Part shown: positions 57,088 to 64,000 of the stretch, piece by piece
Numbering within the stretch: the stretch's first letter is position 1
Layout of the letters: each line of letters starts with the position of its first letter
The notes under the pieces: generated by a model
Database searches by the model: none
The model's input: the letters and a program-made list of their open reading frames with translations, nothing else
What the model was told of the DNA's origin: nothing
Made by a program: the position numbers and the translations under genes
From: Gloeobacter morelensis MG652769
Lineage (GTDB): Bacteria; Cyanobacteriota; Cyanobacteriia; Gloeobacterales; Gloeobacteraceae
DNA: 64,000 bases
NCBI RefSeq assembly: GCF_021018745.1
Contig: NZ_CP063845.1
Location: forward strand, 4,278,001-4,342,000
Reading direction: 5' to 3'

Positions 57088-58470
57088 TCAGGTGGTTTGC
57101 GCTTGGGTACAGGTGAGGGTTTTCGGGCCGCGTTTCGGTGGACCGAGCAGTACGCGACTATACAGCCGCTCGAACTCGCGCCGGAAGTGGGCGGCGACGA
57201 TAGGGCTTTCGATAACCAAAAAACTTTCGTCGTTGCGCCGATCGGCGGCGGCCGACCAGTTGTGGGAGCCTGTGAGGACCGTGCCGTTATCGAGAAGGGC
57301 AAACTTGTGGTGAAGTTTGTCGCCGCGCGGCAGGAGCGCCACTCCGACCGATCGAATCGGGTGAGGTTTCTTCGCAGCACATGAGCGCATTCCCCACAGA
57401 TCAAAGCCCATCGAGTAATCGCGGTAGGCAAATCCGCTGTCGAGGGCGCCGCGCACCCGCACTCCACGCCCGGCGGCACGCCGGATCGCTTCGGCGATTT
57501 CGGGGGCGCTGAAGACGAACAGGGCAAAATCGAGCGATCGGCGCGTCTTCGTCACCTGACGGGCAATCAGGGCGTTGATGCCCGCCTCGCCCTCCCCAGG
57601 GCCGAACTGCACACCGATGCGCGCCTCGCCCACCTCCATCGATTGCAATGGGCGGACAGGCTTGCGCCGCCCGAACAGGCTGTCGGGAGCGCCGCCCGGT
57701 CCGTCCCCCCACATCCAGGCGAACTCTGCGGCAAATAGCCCGGCCACCTGGGCGCTTTCGATCACAATCAAATGATTGACGTTGCCCAGGGTGCGCGGGT
57801 CGGCCGGGTCGCCGTGGACGTCGCTGGTGGTGAAATTGGTTGAGCCGGTGACGACGCGGCGGTTGTCGATGATCAAAAACTTGTGGTGCATGATGCCGCT
57901 GCCGCGCGTACCGCCGTCGGTGTCGTCAATCACCGCAATCTTGGCCTGCCTCAAGATCCCGACGGCATCGCGCTTCTGCAATTCGCCATAATCGACCCGG
58001 CTGTCGCCATTGGCATCTACGAATTGCCGCCACCGGTCGTAGGCTTCGCGATCGGCGCTTTTGAGGCGATTCGGAAAAGCCACAGACGCGAAGTCGCGGT
58101 GGTAGGTGTGCTCCAAGATGACGCGCACGGCCACCCCGCGCCGATCGCATTCGCCGAGCGCCAGGGCGATTTCCGGTAAATTCAACTCGTGAATGGCGAT
58201 ATCGACGCTGGAGCGGGCACGGCCGATTTCTTCGACGATGCGCCGCTCCAGATCGTCGCCGGGGCGCTCCAGACCCCGGTAATCGACGTAGCGCCCGGAG
58301 CGCGCCTGGTTGAAGTAGACCCGGATCAGCGGGTGCTGCGGCAAAGCCGGTGCCTGGGAGCCGGCCGAACCGGCCGGACCGAGGGGCGACTGGGGCTGCC
58401 AGCGCACCCAAAGCGAGATGATGAGCAGTCCCCCGGCGAGACACCAGAGGAGCATTCGAAACTTTTTCAC
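57088..58470 (-). CDS. Phospholipase-D-like protein with an EF-hand-like insert
   Basis: A 460-residue protein with an N-terminal membrane anchor (MLLWCLAGGLLIISLWV) and two HKD half-sites: MHHKFLIIDNRRVVTGSTNF (about 193-212) and LHHKFALLDNGTVLTGSHNW (about 388-407). In the first half a calcium-binding-like loop, DANGDSRVDYGEL, is inserted at about 151-163. Such bitopic PLD-like proteins act as phospholipases or nucleases outside the cytoplasmic membrane. The substrate is unknown. Confidence 0.87.
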   Translation of the reverse strand: MKKFRMLLWCLAGGLLIISLWVRWQPQSPLGPAGSAGSQAPALPQHPLIRVYFNQARSGRYVDYRGLERPGDDLERRIVEEIGRARSSVDIAIHELNLPEIALALGECDRRGVAVRVILEHTYHRDFASVAFPNRLKSADREAYDRWRQFVDANGDSRVDYGELQKRDAVGILRQAKIAVIDDTDGGTRGSGIMHHKFLIIDNRRVVTGSTNFTTSDVHGDPADPRTLGNVNHLIVIESAQVAGLFAAEFAWMWGDGPGGAPDSLFGRRKPVRPLQSMEVGEARIGVQFGPGEGEAGINALIARQVTKTRRSLDFALFVFSAPEIAEAIRRAAGRGVRVRGALDSGFAYRDYSMGFDLWGMRSCAAKKPHPIRSVGVALLPRGDKLHHKFALLDNGTVLTGSHNWSAAADRRNDESFLVIESPIVAAHFRREFERLYSRVLLGPPKRGPKTLTCTQAQTT

Positions 58471-58606
58471 CCGATCACCACAGCCTGCAAACGCAACCGC
58501 CCGTCAGTCTGCATCAACCGGCGAAACTGCCGCCTTCGGATGCTGGAAACTGGGCTGACATCGGCGCCGGACGTGTGGTCGAGCTTGTCTGAGATCCGGT
58601 TCTAAA

Positions 58607-59200
58607 GTGAAAGTGGAGGATTGGCGCGATCGACCGATGGCTGAGGATTTTCTGAATCTGGTGGATTTTGCCGCCTACCTGCGCGCAGGCGGTGTAGGAG
58701 CAATGCCCACCGACACAGTGCCGGGCCTGGTCTGCCTGCCCGAGTACGCCGAGCAAATTTACGCCCTCAAAGGTCGCGACGAGCATAAGCCGCTCATTTT
58801 GCTGGGGGCGGCGGCGGCGGATCTGGCTTTCTACACCGCACCATGGCGCTCGGAGTGGACAGACCTGGCCGAGCGGGGTTGGCCCGGAGCCTTGACGCTG
58901 GTGCTGCCTGCGGGCGGCCGGGTGCCTGCCGCCGTCCACCGGGGGGGCAGGACTGTCGGCGTGCGCATCCCGAACCATCCCGACACCTGCGCACTGCTCG
59001 CAAAAACCGGTCCCCTCGCTTCCACCAGTGCCAACCGCTCGGGCCAACCGGTGCTCAGCGAACCGCAAGCGATCCGCCGGACCTTTGCTGGGGTGGCACT
59101 GCTCGCAGGCACCTACCGCGGCAGCGGCACCGCCTCGACGGTGGTCCGCTGGAAGGACGACGGCTGGCAGGTGCTGCGCCAGGGTGATTTCAAGTTATAA
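58607..59200 (+). CDS. L-threonylcarbamoyladenylate synthase (Sua5/YrdC/YciO family)
   Basis: A 197-residue protein that makes threonylcarbamoyl-AMP for the tRNA t6A modification. Family motifs: GVGAMPTDTVPGLVCLPEYA, then YALKGRDEHKPL, WPGALTLVLPAGG, GVRIPNHPDTCALL and PLASTSANRSGQPVLS. The Sua5-type C-terminal domain is absent, so it is of the YrdC/YciO size class. ATG 58607 is used; a second ATG at 58637 is possible. Confidence 0.9.
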   Translation: MKVEDWRDRPMAEDFLNLVDFAAYLRAGGVGAMPTDTVPGLVCLPEYAEQIYALKGRDEHKPLILLGAAAADLAFYTAPWRSEWTDLAERGWPGALTLVLPAGGRVPAAVHRGGRTVGVRIPNHPDTCALLAKTGPLASTSANRSGQPVLSEPQAIRRTFAGVALLAGTYRGSGTASTVVRWKDDGWQVLRQGDFKL

Positions 59201-59247
59201 ATAATTGCAAAGCGGACGCCCGTCGCTGCGACGGTAAACGGATGCGA

Positions 59248-59448
59248 TCAGGGGCGATGGCGCGAAATGAATTTTTCGTATTCGGCCTGGCTTTGGTAGA
59301 GCAAATTGTGGCAATGGTTGCTGGTATCGAGGGCGCTCGGCAACAGTTTGCGGGCCTGCAACGCCATGTGCAACTGCAGATGGGCTACGTAACCGCCGAT
59401 TTCGCCGGCGGCTTCGATCGGGTTGTGCGGATGCAGCGGTGTACTCAA
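59248..59448 (-). CDS. Small hypothetical protein, 66 residues
   Basis: TTG 59448 with AGGAG just upstream opens STPLHPHNPIEAAGEIGGYV, AHLQLHMALQARKLLPSA and a helix ending SQAEYEKFISRHRP. It is probably helical and soluble, and it is rich in His. No family is recognised, so confidence is limited. It lies between the convergent threonylcarbamoyl-AMP synthase gene and the divergent RecJ-like gene. Confidence 0.5.
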   Translation of the reverse strand: MSTPLHPHNPIEAAGEIGGYVAHLQLHMALQARKLLPSALDTSNHCHNLLYQSQAEYEKFISRHRP

Positions 59449-59578
59449 GGGGCTCTCCTAACTCTCGCCAACTGCTCGTGAGCCCACGTTACCATGCAGT
59501 ATTAACGCCGGTAAGACCGCGCAACACTCCTTAACGCTCCGACAACCACTCCAGGAAACAGGATACTTTTGGTTCGGT

Positions 59579-61567
59579 ATGGCCTCCCGCTGGAACCCGC
59601 AGCCCGCTCCGTCCCACCTCCACCCGGAGGTGCGCGCCCTGGTCGGTGAATACGGCGCAAGGGCACTGGGATCTCTGGGAATTGCCGATCCCCAGTCGGC
59701 AAGGGCGTTTCTGTGGCCCGAGCGATCCCCGCTCGGGCATTGCCCCACCTGGCCGGAACTTGAGAGGGCAGCGCAGTGGATTGCACAGACAATTTCTGAA
59801 GGAAAATCGATCACTCTCCAGACTGCCGATCGCTTCGAGAGTGCAGTAGCCGCGGTCCTGCTGCAGGAGGCGCTGCGGGAGGCGGGGACGGAACTGACGG
59901 TAGTTATTGGTGCGCAACCCGTTGCGCAGAGCTTGCTCATCGCCGTGGGCTCGATGCCCGCCGCCCCGCCCGGCTGTCGGGTGATCGCCATCGAAGCGCG
60001 CTTGGGCGAGGCGTCCGGTGAGGGTCTGGTGGCCCTCAACGCCCTGCAACTGGCGCTCGATCACCCGTTGCGGTTTCTGCCGGAGGCGGCGGTGGCCCGG
60101 ATGCTGGTAGAGGCGTTGCTTGGCCAACTGAATAGACAACCGCCTCGCGATCGATGGGCGGATCTGTTGCTGGCCGGGTGTGTGGCGGGGTTGGTCTCCC
60201 TTGCCCATTGCCGCCCACAGGTGCTGGCGGGTTTGGCCCAAGACGGCGGCGGATCGCATCCGTTGCTGGCGGCACTGATCAACTCCCACCGTCGGCAGAT
60301 CTTCAAGATGGCGGCACCGCTCGACGCCCTGGGTGCCCGGGCGACGGCCTGGCTTGCGGGCGAATCCGATGGGGGCTGGGAGCTGCTGTGGCGAGAGCAC
60401 GAGGCCCGCATCGCCCGGGTGGTGCAGGAGGGGGCGCTTGCCATCGAGAGTCTGGGCCTGCCATCGCAGAGGGTCGCGGTGCTCGCCCGGGCCCACTGGC
60501 CACGGCAGGCTCTGCCCCTGGCGGCAGCCAGGCTCGCGGGGCGCTACGGCCTGGCGGTGGTGCTGATCGCTTGCCCGGACGCAGAAGCGCTTGCCCACGG
60601 CTCGGGTTACGCGCCGGAAGGTACCGACTTGATCGCTGCTCTGGCAGCGATCAGGCCGCTATGGGTAGAGGCGGGCGGCCGGCCGGAGGCGGTGCGCCTG
60701 GTGTGCGAAAGCCGGTGGGTCGCCGCGCTGCAAAGAGAACTCGGCCGCGATATCGCCCGGCGGGTTGCCCGCGAAAGACTGGACCCTCCAGTGGCCATCG
60801 CGATTGACGCGGAGACCACCCTCGATTTGCCCGCCGAGCTCGACCGGGCCTTTCACGAACTGGAGCGGCTCGCTCCTTTCGGACCCGGACAGCCGCGCCC
60901 GCGGGTGGCGGTGCACAACTATCGGCCGCAATTTACGCTCTCCCGCGACGGGCGGCATCTGGAGTGCAAAGTTGGCCCGCGCACGCTGCGGCTGCGCGAC
61001 GGGGCCGAGGAGCGCGCCCGCTGGCAGGAGGCGGGTCTGGTGGAACTCATCTTCGAGATGGAGCCGTGGGAGGCGAATCTCTGGTGGGGGCGGCTGCACG
61101 CGGTGCAGCCGGCGGAGCCTCGCCCGGCGCTCCTCGCCGAAGCCGGGCGGCAGATCCAGGTGGAGGATTTTCGGCGGATGAGCGCGACACTGCCCGATTC
61201 GCTCCCGGCGCTCATCTTGCGGGAGTGGCCGCTCTGCGCCGAGGAATTCGCGGTGCTGCTCAGGCAAAGCCCCTGGTCGACGGTGGCCCTCGCCGGCCGC
61301 AGCCGCGATTGGTCGCGGGTGCACGCGCGGCTGCCGGTGCTGGTGCAGCGCTGGGAGCAAGGGGAGCGCTTGCCGGAGGCGCTTGCCGATTCGGAATTGC
61401 CCGAGCCGGTCGTGGTGCGCATTGTGGCGCGCTGCCGAGCGGGCGGTGCTGTGGCCCGGGCGGCTTGTGCCGTACTGCGCGAAGCCAGTGCCTTCCAGCG
61501 CTGGCTGGATAGGGCCCCGGCGGCGGAAATTGCCCGGCTGTGCAACCGGCTGGTTCAGGATGTCTGA
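59579..61567 (+). CDS. RecJ-like protein lacking the DHH/DHHA1 catalytic signatures
   Basis: A 662-residue protein with the layout of RecJ single-strand exonuclease. N-terminal VRALVGEYGARALGSLGIAD and SARAFLWPE match the RecJ start. At the DYDxDG metal motif it reads TADRFES (82-88), at DHH it reads AIEARLG (137-143), and at the GGHxxAAG motif it reads GGRPEAV (366-372). The OB-domain hallmark LERLAPFGPGQPRP (428-441) is conserved. The essential Asp and His residues are therefore missing, so it is probably a non-catalytic DNA-binding relative. Its stop overlaps the UvrD-like gene by 8 bp. Confidence 0.7.
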   Translation: MASRWNPQPAPSHLHPEVRALVGEYGARALGSLGIADPQSARAFLWPERSPLGHCPTWPELERAAQWIAQTISEGKSITLQTADRFESAVAAVLLQEALREAGTELTVVIGAQPVAQSLLIAVGSMPAAPPGCRVIAIEARLGEASGEGLVALNALQLALDHPLRFLPEAAVARMLVEALLGQLNRQPPRDRWADLLLAGCVAGLVSLAHCRPQVLAGLAQDGGGSHPLLAALINSHRRQIFKMAAPLDALGARATAWLAGESDGGWELLWREHEARIARVVQEGALAIESLGLPSQRVAVLARAHWPRQALPLAAARLAGRYGLAVVLIACPDAEALAHGSGYAPEGTDLIAALAAIRPLWVEAGGRPEAVRLVCESRWVAALQRELGRDIARRVARERLDPPVAIAIDAETTLDLPAELDRAFHELERLAPFGPGQPRPRVAVHNYRPQFTLSRDGRHLECKVGPRTLRLRDGAEERARWQEAGLVELIFEMEPWEANLWWGRLHAVQPAEPRPALLAEAGRQIQVEDFRRMSATLPDSLPALILREWPLCAEEFAVLLRQSPWSTVALAGRSRDWSRVHARLPVLVQRWEQGERLPEALADSELPEPVVVRIVARCRAGGAVARAACAVLREASAFQRWLDRAPAAEIARLCNRLVQDV

Positions 61568-63527
61568 GGCGGTGGTCGGCTGGCCGCGCGGCGGTCTGAG
61601 CGGGGCGTGCCTGGAGCGCTACCGCGAACTGATAGTCACTGGGATGGCGCCCGAGCGCATCGTGGTGCTGGCGGCGGGACGCGAGGAAGCCCAGCGGATG
61701 AGTGCCCGTCTGGAGGGCGCCTTCGAGCGCTTTGCCGGGCCTTTGCGCGTCGAGACATTGATGAGTTTTGCCGTGCGCATGCTGGCAGAATTCTGGGGGG
61801 AGGTGCTGGGCTGTGAGCCAACCCTGGGTACGACCTTCGAGCCAGTCGTGCTCAATTTTGCCCTGACGCGCCACTGCGTCGAGCGCGCCTGTGCCCTGTG
61901 TCCCGACCACGAGGCGCGGTTTGAAAACTGCGGTCTTAAAGAAGAGCGCGTCTGGGATCAAATCGCCAGTGCCGCCTGGATCGCCTGCGCCTCCGGGATT
62001 TCCCTCGAAGCGGTGGGTGAGCGGCTGAGGGCCGCCTGGCCCAACGGCGAGGATACTCAACGCCTCGCGCTGCTAGGAGCCTTGAGCTGCTGCACCCGCC
62101 GCGCTCGCGACTACATCCGCGAGCGCGGCGCCATCGACGCGGCCGGGGTGATGGAGCTGTTCGGGCGCGTGGTGATGGGCCTGGATGCCTTCTGGGGCAG
62201 CTTCGATCACCTGGTGGTCGATCGCGCCGAGGACAGCTGCGCGGTGGCACTCGATTTTTATAGCCGCTGCCAGGAGCGGGGGAAGGGGCTCTTTTTGGCC
62301 TATACCGTGGGCGGCGGCGGCTTGTACGCCGGGGTGCCCCAACTGGCCGCCGAGTTCGTGGTCCGCCGCACGCGCTTTCGGTATCTGGAGCGGCCGGATC
62401 CGGCCGGGGAGGCTCTGCGCTGGCTCGCCGACCGCATCGCCCGCCGGATCTACCCGGAATTTAAAAATCCCCTGCCCGTGGCGGTGCCGGATCCGATTCC
62501 CCAGCCGGTTCTTCTGGAGGGCCAGACGGTCATCGACGCCGCCGAGGCCGTCGCCGCCGCCATTCGCGCTCTGTTAGCCACCGGTGTCCTCCCGGGACAG
62601 ATCGCCGTCGTCGCTCCGCTCATCGACGCTCCGGCGGCCACGGTGATCGAGAATGTCCTCGGCCTGCCGCTGCATACGCCCCGCCCGCCCGCCCCCCTCC
62701 TGCAGCAGCCGCTGGTGCGTGCCCTCGTCAGCGCCCTGGATCTGGCCTATCCGCAGTGGGGACGGTTTCCAACTTTTAGCGAGACGCGCCTGATGCTCGG
62801 TTTGCTGCTGGATCTAGACCCGGTGCGCGCCGAGTTGCTCGCGGCCGACGTGTTCGACCCGGTGGGCCGGGGCCTCAGAAGCCGCGAGGCGGTGCGCTAT
62901 CCCGAGCGCGTCGGCTTCGAGAAGCTCGATCGCTATCAAGATCTGGTCGATTGGTTGGCGGACAACCCGCCGCAGGACGCGCCCGATTGCACCCTGGGCA
63001 GGCTCTACACCGATCTGCTGAGCGAGGTGATCTGTGAACCTGCCGAGCAGGAACGATGCTTTGAACTGATCGGACTGGCCCGCCGCGTGCGCCTGAGCGG
63101 CATTGCCGCCGTGCCTGAGGGGCTTGGCGCGGTGCTGCGCTTTGCCCACGCACCCGTTAGCCGTCCCCCATCCCCCGACCGGTTGGTGTTCTCGACCCCT
63201 TGGAGCTACATCAACCAGGGTTTTGCGGCTGACTACCAGTTCTGGTTCGACATTACCTCCGAGCGCTGGTCGCGTCCGAGTTGGGTGGGACTCTACAACC
63301 ATCGGGTGCTCACCCCGGAATGGGACGGGTGCCGCTACGACTTCCAGCGCGACCAAAATAGCCGCACCCGGCGATTGGCCCGAACCCTTTTCAATCTGTG
63401 CTGCCGCACTACCCGGGGGCTCTACCTGGTGCGCTCGGCCCTCAGCGCCCGCGGCGAAGCCAACAGCGGCCAACTCGATCGGTTGATTTTGTCCGCCGCC
63501 GGACAGTCGGAACCGTTGTCTCGTTAA
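61560..63527 (+). CDS. UvrD/AddB-like helicase-fold protein without Walker A and with altered Walker B
   Basis: A 655-residue protein similar in order to superfamily I helicases. Where the Walker A GxxGxGKT should be it has GGLSGACLERY (11-21). It then keeps ERIVVLAAGREEAQRMSARL and RVETLMSFAVRMLAEFWGEV, which follow it in helicases. The DEAQD box is replaced by HLVVDRAEDS (217-226). ATP binding and hydrolysis are therefore doubtful. The remainder has RLMLGLLLDLDP and a C-terminal core around RLARTLFNLCCRTTRGLYLV. It is translationally coupled to the RecJ-like gene. Confidence 0.65.
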   Translation: MSEAVVGWPRGGLSGACLERYRELIVTGMAPERIVVLAAGREEAQRMSARLEGAFERFAGPLRVETLMSFAVRMLAEFWGEVLGCEPTLGTTFEPVVLNFALTRHCVERACALCPDHEARFENCGLKEERVWDQIASAAWIACASGISLEAVGERLRAAWPNGEDTQRLALLGALSCCTRRARDYIRERGAIDAAGVMELFGRVVMGLDAFWGSFDHLVVDRAEDSCAVALDFYSRCQERGKGLFLAYTVGGGGLYAGVPQLAAEFVVRRTRFRYLERPDPAGEALRWLADRIARRIYPEFKNPLPVAVPDPIPQPVLLEGQTVIDAAEAVAAAIRALLATGVLPGQIAVVAPLIDAPAATVIENVLGLPLHTPRPPAPLLQQPLVRALVSALDLAYPQWGRFPTFSETRLMLGLLLDLDPVRAELLAADVFDPVGRGLRSREAVRYPERVGFEKLDRYQDLVDWLADNPPQDAPDCTLGRLYTDLLSEVICEPAEQERCFELIGLARRVRLSGIAAVPEGLGAVLRFAHAPVSRPPSPDRLVFSTPWSYINQGFAADYQFWFDITSERWSRPSWVGLYNHRVLTPEWDGCRYDFQRDQNSRTRRLARTLFNLCCRTTRGLYLVRSALSARGEANSGQLDRLILSAAGQSEPLSR

Positions 63528-63599
63528 ACGCTTGTGGGGGCCGGAAACCAGGCTGCTGAAAAATTATGATGAAGCCAGAATGCAACCGTGGTGCAAGCG

Positions 63600-64000
63600 A
63601 TGGAAGCACAAACCGGCAACATCGACGAACGGCTCGATCGGCTTGTTGCCGCAACGGCACAGCTTCTTGCCTCTTCTGAGGCCGATCGCCGAACGATGCT
63701 TGAGGGCTTCGAGCAAACCCGCCGACAGATGCGCGAAGGTTTTGAGCAAACCCGCGAGGAGTTCGAGCAAACTCGCCAGCAAACCCGCGAGGAGTTCGAG
63801 CAAACTCGCCAGCAAACCCGCGAGGAAGCCCGCGTGCTGAGCGCCCAGATTCAACAGCAGCTTGCTATTGCCGAACAACAGCGCATCACAGTTCAAAGTC
63901 TTACTGGCGGCTTTAGCGAACAGGCGCGAGCCATCGCCGAGTTGTCGCGTGCCTCCCGCGAAGTGCTCGAAACCGCCCGCCGCTCCTCCCAGGCCAGTGA
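63600..64000 (+). CDS. Coiled-coil protein with 11-residue repeats, running off the right edge
   Basis: ATG 63600 opens MEAQTGNIDERLDRLVAATA, then a long Gln/Glu/Arg-rich helix with TREEFEQTRQQ repeats and then LSAQIQQQLAIAEQQRI, with no stop before 64000. The frame is about 133 codons so far. It looks like a soluble coiled coil; a membrane segment may follow beyond the window. An in-frame GTG a few codons upstream could be the start. No family is assigned. Confidence 0.75.
   Translation, partial: MEAQTGNIDERLDRLVAATAQLLASSEADRRTMLEGFEQTRRQMREGFEQTREEFEQTRQQTREEFEQTRQQTREEARVLSAQIQQQLAIAEQQRITVQSLTGGFSEQARAIAELSRASREVLETARRSSQAS
63748..63828 (+). repeat. 33-bp tandem repeat inside the right-edge coiled-coil gene
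   Basis: 63748-63780 and 63781-63813 are identical 33-bp units (QTREEFEQTRQ), followed by a partial third unit to 63828. More divergent copies of FEQTR lie just upstream, so the array grows by in-frame duplication of 11 codons. Confidence 0.9.

Noticed and set aside
59220-59234. Small CCGTCG/CGACGG hairpin after the threonylcarbamoyl-AMP synthase gene
   Set aside because: The stem is six base pairs with a three-base loop and no T tract, too weak to call a terminator.

Overview
The window is a G+C-rich bacterial chromosome segment from a cyanobacterium. The lineage markers are an F-type ATP synthase cluster with both b and b' subunits, a one-helix high-light-inducible protein, Ycf39-like and Ycf46-like proteins, DUF1995, DUF1824, DUF3134 and an RRM-type RNA-binding protein. 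A thioredoxin-reductase-like flavoprotein without an NADPH site, the high G+C content and frequent GTG/TTG starts fit a Gloeobacter-like, thylakoid-less lineage. That assignment is inference; no rRNA gene is present to prove it.

Layout. 1-1.4 kb: an IS982-type insertion sequence splits a coiled-coil membrane-protein gene. 1.6-11.1 kb, mostly minus strand: DUF3134, an HdrB-like plus SdhB pair, nitrilase, SSB, a 1561-residue TamB-like protein and a lipid-A-disaccharide-synthase-related protein. 11.2-17.7 kb: asparaginase, a DUF6888/DUF6887-like pair, an RHH/HNH cassette followed by a decayed copy of the 3' end of the neighbouring dockerin-like gene, a thioredoxin-reductase-like flavoprotein, ArgG, and a DUF433/DUF5615 toxin-antitoxin pair with a broken toxin. 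17.8-33 kb: housekeeping genes (RsmD, FtsI, FtsL-like, RsmH, PheT, CCA transferase, ValS) with an RNA-binding protein behind a long leader, a SAM hydrolase, a methyltransferase and a PEP-CTERM protein. 33-40.3 kb: small hypothetical genes, then atpI-B-E-G-F-H-A ending at a strong terminator with no atpC. 40.5-49.4 kb: MiaA, DUF1995, a frameshifted Uma2 gene, a DCC-family protein, a second Uma2 with an internal duplication, HNH, Ycf39-like, a secreted serine protease, a Ycf46-like ATPase and an unobtrusive 49-residue HLIP gene. 49.5-64 kb: NUDIX, LptA-LptB, a sugar-dehydrogenase-type beta-propeller, SIMPL, prolyl oligopeptidase, a MazEF-like pair, a phospholipase-D-like protein, threonylcarbamoyl-AMP synthase, a RecJ-like/UvrD-like pair with apparently dead active sites, and a coiled-coil gene leaving the right edge.

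How the genes work together. rsmH-ftsL-ftsI form a septal peptidoglycan module. TamB-like, LptA and LptB, plus the LpxB-related protein, serve the outer membrane. The atp genes encode the ATP synthase stator, rotor ring and alpha subunit. Several small cassettes (toxin-antitoxin pairs, HNH, Uma2, IS982) are scattered between housekeeping blocks, and several of them are broken.

The most unusual locus is 59579-63527. Two translationally coupled genes keep the overall architecture of a RecJ exonuclease and a UvrD-type helicase but lack the metal-binding and ATP-binding signature residues. No tRNA, rRNA or CRISPR array was found.
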